NCBI RefSeq assembly: GCF_014696065.1
Contig: NZ_JACJPL010000027.1
Coordinates: forward strand, 248,001-312,000
DNA length: 64,000 bases
Reading direction: 5' to 3'
Source: Leptolyngbya sp. FACHB-261
GTDB lineage: Bacteria; Cyanobacteriota; Cyanobacteriia; FACHB-261
Every line of letters starts with the position of its first letter. The stretch's first letter is position 1. Shown one piece after another: positions 1 to 8,787 of the stretch. Position numbers and translations under genes: made by a program. Under the pieces are notes generated by a model. That model worked only from the letters and a program-made list of their open reading frames with translations, searched no databases and was not told the DNA's origin.

Positions 1-372
1 GAGGGTCGCTATCGTCTGAGCAGCAATAATTTACCCAACTGCTTGCAGCAACCCATTGTGCTGTTTATTCAGCAATCCGGTGTTTACCTCAATGCTGGTT
101 TGGAAGCTGCCCCAACAGCCACTACCCCAAGCACCAATTCCACTTCCAGCAGTGAAGCGCCTCTACCCTTATCGGGGCATTTGCAGAAGGGACAGTTTTG
201 GCTAGCTGGTTCCACCTCAGCAGCGTTGACCTGTACACCCACAACAGCCCTGCGTTTGGAGGGAACGAGCAGTGGCAATCAAATCCAGGGACAACTTCAG
301 CTGGGCGGGGCAGAAACAGAAACGTTCTCAGGGCAGAAACAGTCTTCCCCAGAAGTAACAGAAAGCCACTGA
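1..372 (+). CDS. C-terminal part of an unrecognised protein
   Basis: The frame is open from the first base, so the true start lies upstream and 123 codons remain. The fragment has no motif I recognise. Two cysteines (in LPNCLQQP and ALTCTPT), a Ser/Thr/Pro-rich linker (TPSTNSTSSSEAP) and alternating hydrophobic stretches suggest an extracytoplasmic beta-rich tail. The last 25 residues are polar and low in complexity. No membrane segment is visible in the part present. The TTG at 43 is only an internal leucine codon. The function cannot be told from this piece. Confidence 0.6.
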   Translation, partial: EGRYRLSSNNLPNCLQQPIVLFIQQSGVYLNAGLEAAPTATTPSTNSTSSSEAPLPLSGHLQKGQFWLAGSTSAALTCTPTTALRLEGTSSGNQIQGQLQLGGAETETFSGQKQSSPEVTESH

Positions 373-453
373 CTTTTGACTTTGACTTTTTTCTTGAGGT
401 TTACGTTAACAGCCAGTTTGAAAGACAGAAGGCTGGTTTGATTAGCTCATTGA

Positions 454-513
454 CTGGCTCGCTATCTGGCTCGCTGCCTGGCTCACTAACTGGTTCACTA
501 ACTGGCCCATCAA
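454..513. repeat. 12-bp tandem repeat, five units
   Basis: Five consecutive 12-base units that vary around CTGGCTCRCTAA lie at 454, 466, 478, 490 and 502, followed by a partial CTG. The array is in the gap between the partial first gene and the small membrane protein. A reading frame through it would spell Ser-Leu-x-Gly repeats, but that frame overlaps the first gene out of phase, so coding is unlikely. Confidence 0.75.
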
Positions 514-636
514 CTGTCTAATTCATTAGCTCATTCATTGGCCAGTTCAGATTGTTTCTTGCGATAGAGAGAGACTTTGGACCAGCTTGCTAGTCTCTTC
601 AGTGATGAGTCATTCGCTTGGGAAAGCTACTGCGTC

Positions 637-894
637 ATGAGTATTCTGTCTTGGATCATCGTTGGTCTTCTAGCAGGCGCAATTGCCAAGGCAATTTATC
701 CTGGCCCTCAGGGTGGTGGGATTATAGGCACAATCATTTTGGGCATTATTGGTGCCTTGGTTGGCGGATTCGTTGGCAGCAACTTGTTCGGAGTCGCTCT
801 CACCGGCTTCTCACTAAATACCCTACTGATTGCAGTACTTGGCGCAATAATTGTAATCTTCCTATGGAGCTTGGTTACTCGGAGTGCTGCCTAA
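637..894 (+). CDS. GlsB/YeaQ/YmgE family membrane protein
   Basis: An 85-residue hydrophobic protein of the transglycosylase-associated / YeaQ-YmgE family (PF04226). It has three predicted membrane helices: residues about 3-20 (SWIIVGLLAGAIAKAI), 28-50 (a glycine-rich IIGTIILGIIGALVGG segment) and 60-80. The Gly-x-x-x-Gly pattern and the PGPQGGG turn between helices 1 and 2 are family hallmarks. I chose the ATG at 637 because family members start directly with the first helix; the upstream alternative at 577 would add a non-conserved tail. The family is often stress-induced, but its molecular role is not settled. It stands alone and is followed by a hairpin. Confidence 0.85.
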   Translation: MSILSWIIVGLLAGAIAKAIYPGPQGGGIIGTIILGIIGALVGGFVGSNLFGVALTGFSLNTLLIAVLGAIIVIFLWSLVTRSAA

Positions 895-950
895 AACTCA
901 GTAAGCTTTGAATTCAGATTCAGGCCATAACTAGGTGCTAGGCAAATATA

Positions 951-976
951 GGCTGAGCAGTTTAGACTACTCAGCC
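951..976 (+). terminator. hairpin downstream of the GlsB-like gene
   Basis: GGCTGAG (951-957) pairs with CTCAGCC (970-976). The stem extends inward through AGT/ACT across one mismatch to a TTAG loop. It lies about 60 bases after the stop. The following bases (TTGTGGCTTCTG) are only mildly T-rich, so it is a plausible but weak terminator. Confidence 0.5.
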
Positions 977-1424
977 TTGTGGCTTCTGTAGCAATCTCTG
1001 CCACAGAGCAATACTAAAACCAAGCAACACTAAAGAAACATCATTTAACACTAATATTTTATTTGACACTAATTTTGATGCTGAGTCTGAGGCTGTCCCG
1101 CATTTAGTTTGGCTTGCAGTCATGACTCTTAATTATTAAAATTCACCTCTCATAGCTGCTTGGTTAAGTTGCTTAGTTGGTCATTAAAAGTTTCCAATTG
1201 GTTATTCTCTTTTTAAATTAAAATTTAGTTAACATCGGCACTTTCAGCCACGCCAGCCATCTCAACTTCAGCCATAATCAGCCATAAGTAGATCACAACT
1301 GAATAGCTCAAGAGGATTCAGTTCGGAATTCTCACTCTACCCGGCGTACTTTGCCCCCTCCAATTCAAAACCCTGGCGTTGATAATGGAAGAGTCTGTGT
1401 AGCTCCCCCATCAACGCTGCGCCT
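977..1424. other. intergenic, A+T-rich, upstream of uvrC
   Basis: No credible reading frame on either strand. The stretch is markedly A+T-rich between about 1020 and 1230 compared with the genes, and holds short TTAAA/AATTTA runs that could include promoters. No clear -35/-10 pair or shared element can be assigned. Confidence 0.5.
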
Positions 1425-3302
1425 GTGACTGCTGCCCCCCAACTCCAACCACTGGTCAAAGACCCCGAACGCCTCGAAGGTCGGCTCAAAGAGATCCCGC
1501 CAGAGCCAGGGGTCTATATGATGCGCGACCTCAGCGATCAGATCCTCTACATCGGTAAGTCCAAGCGTCTGAGGTCACGGGTGCGCTCGTACTTCCGCAA
1601 CGCTTGTGATCTGTCCCCCCGGATTGCCATGATGGTGAAGCTGGTCGCGGAGATCGAGTTTATTGTCACAGACAGCGAGGCTGAGGCGCTCGCACTTGAA
1701 GCTAACCTGATCAAGCAGCACCAGCCCTACTACAACGTGCTGCTCAAGGATGACAAGAAGTATCCTTACCTCTGCATCACCTGGTCTGAGTCGTACCCTC
1801 GAATTTTCATCACTCGCCGCCGCAATTTAGGCAACGCTAAAGATCGTTACTACGGCCCCTACGTTGATGTGCGAGCGTTGCGCAGCACTCTCAATTTGGT
1901 CAAGCGCATTTTTCCGTTGCGTCAACGCCCCAAACCCTTGTTTGCAGACCGGCCCTGTCTCAATTACGATTTGGGCCGTTGTCCTGGTGTCTGCCAAAAG
2001 CTGGTTAGCCCCGAAGACTATCACAAGATCATGAACAAGGTCGCCATGATCTTCCAAGGCCGTACGGCTGAGCTGATTGATGCCCTGAGCGAACAGATGC
2101 AACAAGCAGCGGAGAATCTAAACTTTGAGCTGGCCGCTCGGGTGCGTGACCAAATTCGTGGGCTGGAGCAGTTGGGCACCGACCAGAAAGTGGCTCTGCC
2201 CGACGACACCATTTCGCGCGATGCCATCGCCTTAGCAGCCGATGAGCAGCACGCTTGCATTCAGCTGTTTCAAATCCGCGCTGGACGACTGGTTGGACGC
2301 TTGGGCTTCGTTGCCGATTCTCAAGGAGCTGAGCCGGGTATGATTCTGCAGCGGGCGCTTGAAGAGCACTACCGCTCGGTAGAAGCTGTTGAAATTCCAG
2401 CTGAGATCTTAGTTCAGCATGACTTGCCCGAAACCGACATTCTGGCTCACTACCTGTCGGAGCAGCGTGGGCGCAAGGTTACGATCGTTGCCCCTCAGCG
2501 CCAGCTCAAAGCCGAACTGATTGAAATGGTGGAGCGTAATGCCACCTACGAACTAGCTCGCACCCGGCGTTTCGCCGACCGTAATGCCCAGGGCATGCAA
2601 GCTCTGGCCGAATTGCTAGACCTGCCCGATCTACCTCACCGCATCGAAGGCTATGACATCTCCCACGTTCAGGGGTCTGATGCCGTCGCTTCGCAGGTTG
2701 TATTTATAGACGGCTTGCCTGCCAAGCAGCACTACCGTCACTACAAAATCAAAAATCCCGCTGTCACGAGCGGTCACTCTGATGATTTCGCCAGTTTGGC
2801 TGAGGTCATCCGGCGTCGGTTCCGTCGCTATGGCGAGGACCCCAGCAAGGAACGGGTGGGTAACCCTGATTGGCCAGATCTAGTGATGATTGACGGCGGC
2901 AAGGGCCAGCTATCAGCCGTGGTTGCTGTCCTTCAAGAGTTGGACTTGCTACAAGAAGTCAACGTCGTTAGTCTCGCGAAGCAGCGAGAAGAGATTTTTC
3001 TGCCCGGTGAGTCACAGCCGGTAGACGCTGACGCTGAGCACCCAGGCGTTCAACTAGTGCGTCGCTTACGGGATGAAGCGCACCGCTTTGCCGTTAGCTT
3101 TCACCGTCAGCAACGCACCGCTCGTATGCGCCGCTCGCGCTTGGATGAAATTCCAGGACTAGGTCACCATCGCCAGAAGCAGCTTTTGGCAACGTTCCGC
3201 TCTGTCGATTACATCCGAGAGGCGAGTGCAGAGCAGCTTGCTGGAGTCCCTGGCATTGGACCGAAACTGGCTGAGCAGATCTACGAGTATTTCCATCCTT
3301 AA
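1425..3302 (+). CDS. uvrC: excinuclease ABC subunit C
   Basis: UvrC, the nuclease subunit that makes the dual incisions in nucleotide excision repair with UvrA and UvrB. The 625 residues match the usual length. Order of domains: an N-terminal GIY-YIG nuclease (PGVYMMRD then [17 protein letters not shown], about residues 28-60), a UvrB-interacting UVR motif (about 205-240), the RNase H-like 5' nuclease region ([17 protein letters not shown], then [12 protein letters not shown]), and tandem helix-hairpin-helix motifs at the end ([31 protein letters not shown]). The start is GTG with no obvious Shine-Dalgarno; the next in-frame ATG would cut into the GIY-YIG domain. It appears monocistronic, as is common for uvrC in cyanobacteria. 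Confidence 0.97.
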   Translation: MTAAPQLQPLVKDPERLEGRLKEIPPEPGVYMMRDLSDQILYIGKSKRLRSRVRSYFRNACDLSPRIAMMVKLVAEIEFIVTDSEAEALALEANLIKQHQPYYNVLLKDDKKYPYLCITWSESYPRIFITRRRNLGNAKDRYYGPYVDVRALRSTLNLVKRIFPLRQRPKPLFADRPCLNYDLGRCPGVCQKLVSPEDYHKIMNKVAMIFQGRTAELIDALSEQMQQAAENLNFELAARVRDQIRGLEQLGTDQKVALPDDTISRDAIALAADEQHACIQLFQIRAGRLVGRLGFVADSQGAEPGMILQRALEEHYRSVEAVEIPAEILVQHDLPETDILAHYLSEQRGRKVTIVAPQRQLKAELIEMVERNATYELARTRRFADRNAQGMQALAELLDLPDLPHRIEGYDISHVQGSDAVASQVVFIDGLPAKQHYRHYKIKNPAVTSGHSDDFASLAEVIRRRFRRYGEDPSKERVGNPDWPDLVMIDGGKGQLSAVVAVLQELDLLQEVNVVSLAKQREEIFLPGESQPVDADAEHPGVQLVRRLRDEAHRFAVSFHRQQRTARMRRSRLDEIPGLGHHRQKQLLATFRSVDYIREASAEQLAGVPGIGPKLAEQIYEYFHP

Positions 3303-3438
3303 AAATTGATTTTTTCTTAATATTTCTGTCTTAGCCACACTTTTGGTTTAGTGGAATAGATCTACGCATCCATCTATAGACCCAGACACAAATTTCGTTT
3401 TGTATCAAAAACAAAGAATTTGTATCGAAATTAACTGG

Positions 3439-3657
3439 ATGTACCTAGAACAAAGTCAAGTTTATGTGTAGCTTTGTGGCGAAAAGCTTGACCCTTGGCA
3501 GAGATTTGAGCTTAAACAATATTTGAGCCTTCGACTACCTTTGCGGGGATCGCAGAGCTGATGGGCGATCCCCGGAATTATTGCCGTTGCTATTCCTGAA
3601 TGGGACAGCCATAATGAGAAGGTATACTTAGTCGAGCGTTTGCTTCGACCTTTCTGA
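3439..3657 (+). pseudogene. decayed small reading frame of unknown family
   Basis: One frame from the ATG at 3439 reads as protein-like sequence (MYLEQSQVYV, then GEKLDPWQRFELKQYLSLRL, then IIAVAIPEWDSHNEKVYLVE) to a TGA at 3655, but is broken by TAG at 3469 and TGA at 3559. Both sides of each stop stay in the same frame with ordinary amino-acid composition, which points to substitutions in a once-coding gene of about 72 residues. I cannot name the family. The antisense frame over the same bases is best read as a shadow. Confidence 0.45.
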
Positions 3658-3772
3658 GAGAAGCGTAACTTTAGATACACATTGTCTCAGATCATTTAGT
3701 TGTTTAAACATGAACGCCCTTTCTAACCCCCCTGTCCTTATTCCACTTTTTGATAGTAGTGAGACTTTGAAA

Positions 3773-3952
3773 ATGCGTACTTTTCAGACCGTTCGATGCC
3801 CTAACTGCGGTAGCCTTGCTGAGCGGGACCATCTACTGGCAGCGCAACACATTCGCACCCAGTGTGAAACCTGCGACTATTTGATGATTACCTGTTCGCA
3901 GACCGGCAGGGTCGTCGAAGCTTACGCGCCAGGTATTCCGTCACGTCGCTAG
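3773..3952 (+). CDS. small zinc-ribbon protein
   Basis: A 59-residue protein with two CxxC knuckles: RCPNCGS near the start and CETCDY about 20 residues later, a classic zinc ribbon. Short proteins with this opening (TVRCPNCGS) occur in many cyanobacteria and are often labelled 'replication restart helicase PriA', probably only through the shared zinc ribbon; nothing of the helicase is present. I preferred the ATG at 3773 because similarity starts at MRTFQTVRCPNCG; an upstream ATG at 3710 would add 21 residues. The function is unknown; nucleic-acid or protein binding is a guess. Confidence 0.7.
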   Translation: MRTFQTVRCPNCGSLAERDHLLAAQHIRTQCETCDYLMITCSQTGRVVEAYAPGIPSRR

Positions 3953-4043
3953 GTTCACGTCGCTGAGTTGTATGGCTGAGCCATTGTCCAAAGGTCCTCT
4001 GCGCTTCGTACAATAGGAAGTCCAAGTCTCTGGGGAAGCACAG

Positions 4044-4472
4044 ATGACCTGTACAGATAGCCAGTCCCGCCTCAAGATTGGGCAGATTGCGCGAGAGAGC
4101 GGCCTATCGGTGAAAACCATCCGCTACTACGAGGACATGGGCCTGCTCAGCCCAACTGTGGATCGAACCGAATCAGGCTACCGTATCTTCACCTCTGATG
4201 TATTGGTGCGCCTGTCATTCATTAAGCGAGCCCAAAAGTTGGGCTTGAGCCTGGAAGAAATTCAGCAAATCCTCCAGGTCTACGACTATGGCAACTTGCC
4301 TTGTAGTGAGGTAAAGCACCATCTAGAGGCCAAAATTACTGAAGTAGAGCGTCGTATCCAGGAACTCTTGACACTCAAGCAAGAGCTCCAAGCCCTACTT
4401 CAAGGTTGGCAAGACACCCCACCCCACGAAGTTGCAGCACGGACTATTTGCCCCAACCTGCAAGCTAGCTGA
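4044..4472 (+). CDS. MerR-family metal-type transcriptional regulator
   Basis: A 142-residue MerR-family DNA-binding regulator. The N-terminal winged helix-turn-helix is clear (IGQIARESGLSVKTIRYYED, about 11-30, then the GYRIFTSD wing). A long dimerisation helix follows (ITEVERRIQELLTLKQELQAL). Cysteines in NLPCSEVKHHL and near the end in TICPNLQ occupy places like the metal-binding cysteines of the MerR/CueR/PbrR/ZntR group, so a heavy-metal inducer is likely, though which metal cannot be said. A GGGGAAG ribosome site precedes the ATG. No efflux pump lies beside it, so its target is elsewhere or it regulates itself. Confidence 0.88.
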   Translation: MTCTDSQSRLKIGQIARESGLSVKTIRYYEDMGLLSPTVDRTESGYRIFTSDVLVRLSFIKRAQKLGLSLEEIQQILQVYDYGNLPCSEVKHHLEAKITEVERRIQELLTLKQELQALLQGWQDTPPHEVAARTICPNLQAS

Positions 4473-4478
4473 CCTCTG

Positions 4479-4504
4479 ATCGCCTGCCCTTTAATGCAGG
4501 CGAT
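4479..4504 (+). terminator. hairpin after the MerR-type gene
   Basis: A perfect 9-bp stem, ATCGCCTGC (4479-4487) with GCAGGCGAT (4496-4504), and an 8-base loop, beginning 7 bases after the stop codon. The trailing TGTGTGC is not a clean T tract. Confidence 0.55.
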
Positions 4505-5004
4505 TGTGTGCAAAGTAGACAAAAAGTGCCTATAGCCATGTGCTAGGGGTTGTTGGTAAACACGTTATCAGAGCCCATTTTTTCGTGCCTCGCTCTTGGC
4601 AACCTGTTTTTATAACTTAAGAAATAACTGCACTCAACAAGGTATTCGAGCTAACCTTGCTTGGTTTAAATCAGTCAGATTTGATTCAGCTATTTTCACC
4701 GTTTAAGCAAATTTGCCTTGCGGTTATTTTGCTTAATATGTACAACCCTTAAATATTAAAAAATGACTAGAAATGCAGCTACATTTTGGTTGAATGTGAT
4801 ATAACTTAGCTAAATCACTAAAAATGGCTTCGTTGGGCCACTGATCAGTGGGCATTGCCTCTGCCTAGTCTTTGTTTTCTTAATTACTTACAGCTGTTAC
4901 AGCTCTGTTAGTACAAGCTAGTGAAAGCAAGGGCTTATAGGAAACCGTAAAGGCAATGAACACTCAGTGCTTGTTTGTGTGTTCACCCATTTACAGCAAT
5001 TCCT
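4505..5004. other. intergenic, no gene seen
   Basis: About 500 bases with A+T-rich stretches (4600-4830) and no reading frame that looks coding. A promoter for the GH19 gene is expected near the right end, but no element can be named with confidence. Confidence 0.5.
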
Positions 5005-5985
5005 ATGTCGCCGATGAGTATTGCTGAGCTGAAGACCTATCGTCAGCTCGGCCTAGATCGTTTGGAACAGTTGTTACTAGCGCTGCCAGAACAGCCAGAC
5101 CCAGCAGATTACTTTGTAGACGACTACATTCGTCTTTTGTCGAATGCCTCACCTCGGCCAGCCAATAATCCTCCTTACGTGGGGCTATACGGGTCAGGGA
5201 AGACTTTAGACGAGTATCGAGACATTGCGACTGACCGGTTACAAACACTGGCAATGCCATTACCTAAGGTCGATACGGTTGATGCCAAGACAGATTATAT
5301 TCGCCTTCTGTCAGACCTACCGGCGCGGCCTCAGAGTGTAGATCCTTATATCAATTTGTTCAAGTTGCCTGATGAAACTGCCGAGGTCAAAGATCTGGCT
5401 TCTTCCTCAGCATCGCCCGTCCCAAGTGCAACTAAAACCTATGTAACTGCTGACCAGGTTCTAAAAATTGTTGGCTCACAGAACCTGGAGAGCCGGATTA
5501 AGTCGTTGATCCCCGGGCTGAATGCAACGCTCGACAAGTTTGAGATCAACACCGATTTGAGAATTGCCCATTTCTTGGCGCAAATCATTCACGAGAGCGG
5601 CGGTTTCCGATGGATCCGTGAGATTTGGGGACCAACCGATCAGCAAAAAAGGTACGATCCCCCCTCGCGTTTAGCCACTATGCTTGGCAACACCCATGCA
5701 GGCGATGGCAAAAAGTACATGGGGCGCGGGGCTATTCAACTCACAGGTCGCTCCAACTATCAACAGTTTTCCAATGCGATAGCGGTAGATTTCGTCAGCC
5801 ATCCTGAGTGGGCAGAATCGCCTCAGTACGCAATCATGGTGGCAGGCTGGTACTGGAAGACTCGCAAAATTAATCTGCCTGCCGATTCTGACAATGTCGT
5901 GCGCGTTACCCGCCTGATTAATGGGGGCACCATTGGTCTAGCCGAACGCAGGAAGTATCTCGATCGAGCTAAGCAAGTCATTTAG
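5005..5985 (+). CDS. GH19-family chitinase/endolysin-like protein with two N-terminal repeats
   Basis: The C-terminal half (about 157-326) is a glycoside hydrolase family 19 domain of the endolysin type, expected to cut beta-1,4 links in chitin or peptidoglycan. The proposed acid/base Glu is E197 in IIHESGGF and the second Glu is E206 in WIREIWG; the GRGAIQLTGRSNY strand motif and the late LINGG loop are also present. The N-terminal 125 residues hold two imperfect repeats of about 52 residues (8-62 and 67-118), each with a DRL helix, a DYIRLLS core and an ending like PYVGLY / PYINLF. No signal peptide is visible. ATG at 5005 was chosen over a TTG 30 bases upstream. Repeats may bind a wall or polymer; that is inference. 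Confidence 0.82.
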   Translation: MSPMSIAELKTYRQLGLDRLEQLLLALPEQPDPADYFVDDYIRLLSNASPRPANNPPYVGLYGSGKTLDEYRDIATDRLQTLAMPLPKVDTVDAKTDYIRLLSDLPARPQSVDPYINLFKLPDETAEVKDLASSSASPVPSATKTYVTADQVLKIVGSQNLESRIKSLIPGLNATLDKFEINTDLRIAHFLAQIIHESGGFRWIREIWGPTDQQKRYDPPSRLATMLGNTHAGDGKKYMGRGAIQLTGRSNYQQFSNAIAVDFVSHPEWAESPQYAIMVAGWYWKTRKINLPADSDNVVRVTRLINGGTIGLAERRKYLDRAKQVI

Positions 5986-5993
5986 GAAAGCTT

Positions 5994-6034
5994 AACGGCT
6001 AGGAGATACCGCTGATAGGTGCTTCCTGGCCGTT
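5994..6034 (+). terminator. hairpin after the GH19 gene
   Basis: AACGGCTAGG (5994-6003) pairs with CCTGGCCGTT (6025-6034) through ten positions including one G-T pair. There is no T tract, so it may be a factor-dependent end or an RNA-stabilising stem. Confidence 0.4.
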
Positions 6035-6172
6035 CGAAATTAAGTGACTCAGTTCTCCAAGCGTGAGCATTGCTTGGAATGCCCTCGGCTTGACCCCGAC
6101 TTAAGCTCGACTTGACCCCTGTAAAAGTAAACCTCTCAGCCAATCTCCCCGCTAAATCCCCAGCTAAACTCC

Positions 6173-7909
6173 ATGAAACTCAAGCTTCTGGCAGTCACCC
6201 TGTTGGCATCTATTTGTCTGACCGCCCCTGCAAAAGCCCAGCCCTTACCAGACCCTGTTCTGCTTGATGTTCCTCCCAGTTCCTCGGACGCTGGTGAGGG
6301 ATTCTGGCATGAGGCCAAGCCCAGCGACCTGATCCTCTTGCTGGCAGTTCTAGGAGCTTTTGGTGCGCTCTACATTCGTTTTCTGCAGTACAAAAAAGAG
6401 CAGCAATGGCAACGGGCTCAGTTCGCAGAAAAGAACATCCATGAAATTGTCAGAGAGCCGGAGCTTCAAAAAGATATTGGCAAAGTTCTAAAAGCGCTCT
6501 CTTCAGGACCACGGTTCAGAACAGAGATCTTAAGAGTGACTAATGGAAAACTCTATGAAAATGAAGAAATTGCCCCAAGCGAGGCTAAAGTACCCCAAGA
6601 GCCATTGAACACAAAGCCGGAGGAAAAGCCAGAAGACGGGCCTTCCCCGCTCGATCAGTTCCTAGAAACCTTGGAGCGAGTAGACCAAGTCGTCGAGCAA
6701 TTTAATGGTTCTAAACTGGTTTCGCCAACCGATTTTCTTCCCTTCCTCACTCAATGGCTTCAGCCTATTGCTGACCGCACCTATAGAAGTAAAGACTCAG
6801 ACTTTTACGAAAGGCTGTTTGACTATATCGACGAGAATGGGTACAGCGGCGTCCAAAGATTATTTAAGCGCTATGGTTACTCAGTTCTGCCCTCGCCTTA
6901 CGGCAAATTCAGGTTCTATCCGAACTTGAATCCCCAGTTAAAATCTGAGTTTTGCCTTGGGACTAAACAGTCCAGCCAGAAGCCAACACTTGAAGAGATT
7001 GGTGAGCAAGTTCAGTGGTTTGAGAACGCTCTATCATTTGCTAAAATGACGAGCCTAGTATATGAAACAGAAGACTATATTGAAGACGTTGGTAAAGGCC
7101 GCCGATACAAGTGGGGGTTCAAAGAGTTTCGGTTCTTTGATGATCCGAGGACAGGCACCCAAGCCTTTGCAATGGCCAATGACAAGACAGTAGTTGTAAG
7201 CTTCCGAGGTACAGGCGAACTTATCGATTGGTTGACCGATGCCAGAATCAAGAAGGTTCGCTTTAAAGCCCCTCCGGAAGGTCCAATTCAAGGTCGAGTA
7301 CACCGAGGTTTCCAAGCCGCCTGGTTATCTGTTGCTGATGAAATTCTGCCTTGGGTCAAGGAGCAGAGAACTCCAGAAAAGACTCTCTGGATCGCAGGCC
7401 ATAGTCTAGGAGCAGCTTTGGCTACGCTGGCCACGGCTACTCTAGAGAATGAAGGGCAAACGGTCAACGGCCTTTACACCTTTGGCCAGCCACGCACAGG
7501 TGGCCCCGGCTTCGTGAAATCCTTCAATGCAGTTTGCGGGGACAAGACTTTCCGCTTTGTGAACAACAATGATGTGGTGCCGCAAATTCCACCTGCTCAG
7601 TTCCTCTATGGACATGTTGGTAAGTTGATGTATTTTGACGTTAATGCCAACCTTCAGTTCGATAATACAAAATGGGGGGCAATTCTTCTCGATCAACTGA
7701 TTGGTCGGTTTGCTAGCACAACTGAGCCTTGGACGGACGGCATTTTGGATCACATGATCGGTAACTATATCGACCATCTTCAACGGAACCTTAGCAAGCT
7801 GAAGCTTATTCAAGAGAAGCAGGCAGAAAAGACCAATCCCCCAATCGGTGATAAGAAGCCATGGGAGCAATCCATAATATCCCCTACTGGTGCTAGTACA
7901 CCCAGCTGA
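6173..7909 (+). CDS. membrane-associated class 3 lipase
   Basis: A 578-residue protein with a cleavable-type signal sequence (residues 1-22, ending APAKAQ), a second hydrophobic helix at about 48-68 (LILLLAVLGAFGALYI) and a C-terminal lipase class 3 domain (PF01764). The oxyanion strand VVSFRGTG, the nucleophile elbow IAGHSLGAAL (Ser411), the acidic member in NNNDVVPQIPP and a following His (YGHVGKL) make a full triad. An acidic, proline-rich linker (about 140-165) separates membrane and catalytic parts. It is probably an esterase/lipase facing the periplasm or thylakoid lumen; the substrate is unknown. It stands alone and ends in a strong terminator. Confidence 0.85.
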   Translation: MKLKLLAVTLLASICLTAPAKAQPLPDPVLLDVPPSSSDAGEGFWHEAKPSDLILLLAVLGAFGALYIRFLQYKKEQQWQRAQFAEKNIHEIVREPELQKDIGKVLKALSSGPRFRTEILRVTNGKLYENEEIAPSEAKVPQEPLNTKPEEKPEDGPSPLDQFLETLERVDQVVEQFNGSKLVSPTDFLPFLTQWLQPIADRTYRSKDSDFYERLFDYIDENGYSGVQRLFKRYGYSVLPSPYGKFRFYPNLNPQLKSEFCLGTKQSSQKPTLEEIGEQVQWFENALSFAKMTSLVYETEDYIEDVGKGRRYKWGFKEFRFFDDPRTGTQAFAMANDKTVVVSFRGTGELIDWLTDARIKKVRFKAPPEGPIQGRVHRGFQAAWLSVADEILPWVKEQRTPEKTLWIAGHSLGAALATLATATLENEGQTVNGLYTFGQPRTGGPGFVKSFNAVCGDKTFRFVNNNDVVPQIPPAQFLYGHVGKLMYFDVNANLQFDNTKWGAILLDQLIGRFASTTEPWTDGILDHMIGNYIDHLQRNLSKLKLIQEKQAEKTNPPIGDKKPWEQSIISPTGASTPS

Positions 7910-7929
7910 TCGTCAGTTTTACCTCCCTC

Positions 7930-7975
7930 AAATCCCCTGAAGTTCGGCTAAATCCAAGAACTTCAGGGGATTTTT
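7930..7975 (+). terminator. strong intrinsic terminator after the lipase gene
   Basis: AAATCCCCTGAAGTTC (7930-7945) pairs perfectly over 16 bases with GAACTTCAGGGGATTT (7958-7973), with a 12-base loop and a T run at the foot of the stem. It would stop transcription of the lipase message 20 bases after the stop codon. Confidence 0.9.
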
Positions 7976-8055
7976 GCCGTTTAAAATCTGCAATCTCACC
8001 AGTGACTAGTGTAGGATTGGGTTCCAATGTTCAGGGAGATATCAAGGAGCCGTTC

Positions 8056-8601
8056 ATGGCGAAGTTCTATCCCAAGCTCAATGAGACACTACGTGGATTC
8101 ATTGGGCAGCAGAAGATTTTTTTCACTGCCAGCGCAGCCGATCAAGGGCGAGTCAATCTGTCGCCCAAGGGAGTAGATACCTTACGCTGCCTAAGTGACG
8201 AAGCGGTAGCCTATTTAGACTTGACTGGCAGTGGCAATGAAACAGCAGCTCACCTGTTGGAAAACGGTCGCCTAACCATCATGTTTTGTAGTTTTACCGA
8301 AAAGCCCTTGATCCTGCGTCTGTACGGGCAAGGCCAAGTAATTCGCCCTAGGCATCAAAATTGGCCAGAGCTACATGCCCATTTTCACAACTGCCCTGGC
8401 GAACGACAAATTATTCTACTTAATATTGAGTCTGTGCAAACCTCTTGTGGTGCTGGGGTTCCCCTGTACGAATACCAGGGTGAACGTCAAACCATCATTG
8501 AATGGGCAGAGAAAAAAGGAGAAGAGGGTCTCTCTAAGTACTGGCATGAGAAAAATCAAGTCAGCATTGATGGTCTACCCACTAAACTACTAGCCGATTA
8601 A
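8056..8601 (+). CDS. pyridoxamine 5'-phosphate oxidase-family protein
   Basis: A 181-residue split-barrel flavin-binding family protein (PNPOx-like). The order FFTASAA, GRVNLSPKG, VAYLDLTGSGNET, then RLTIMFCSF and LRLYGQGQV follows the usual beta-barrel core of the general pyridoxamine phosphate oxidase-like group. It lacks the full set of PdxH motifs, so it is not the vitamin B6 enzyme; FMN, F420 or heme binding are options. The ATG at 8056 is supported by AAGGAG at 8044-8049; a start further upstream at 8002 would skip this site. It is flanked by terminator-bounded genes and looks monocistronic. Confidence 0.85.
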   Translation: MAKFYPKLNETLRGFIGQQKIFFTASAADQGRVNLSPKGVDTLRCLSDEAVAYLDLTGSGNETAAHLLENGRLTIMFCSFTEKPLILRLYGQGQVIRPRHQNWPELHAHFHNCPGERQIILLNIESVQTSCGAGVPLYEYQGERQTIIEWAEKKGEEGLSKYWHEKNQVSIDGLPTKLLAD

Positions 8602-8787
8602 TCAAGGTTGATTTAAATTCGATTAGCCTGCCAATCAGCTACAACCTATCATGACTTTTTACAACGAAGGCCAAGCTTGTGCGAGTTAGTGAAATAGAAT
8701 GCCTTAGAATATCTGCTAGCGATATTTGCCAGCACGAAAAGTGCTGATACACTCAGGACATTAGACACCTGAAAAGGGGAGAAGGGC

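Noticed and set aside
198-521. Plus-strand frame ending in Ser-Leu-x-Gly repeats
   Set aside because: It overlaps the first gene out of phase, and its repeat is explained by the 12-bp DNA array at 454-513.
3462-3680. 72-codon minus-strand frame after uvrC
   Set aside because: The opposite strand in the same place reads more like real protein (the proposed pseudogene), and this frame has no family or ribosome site.
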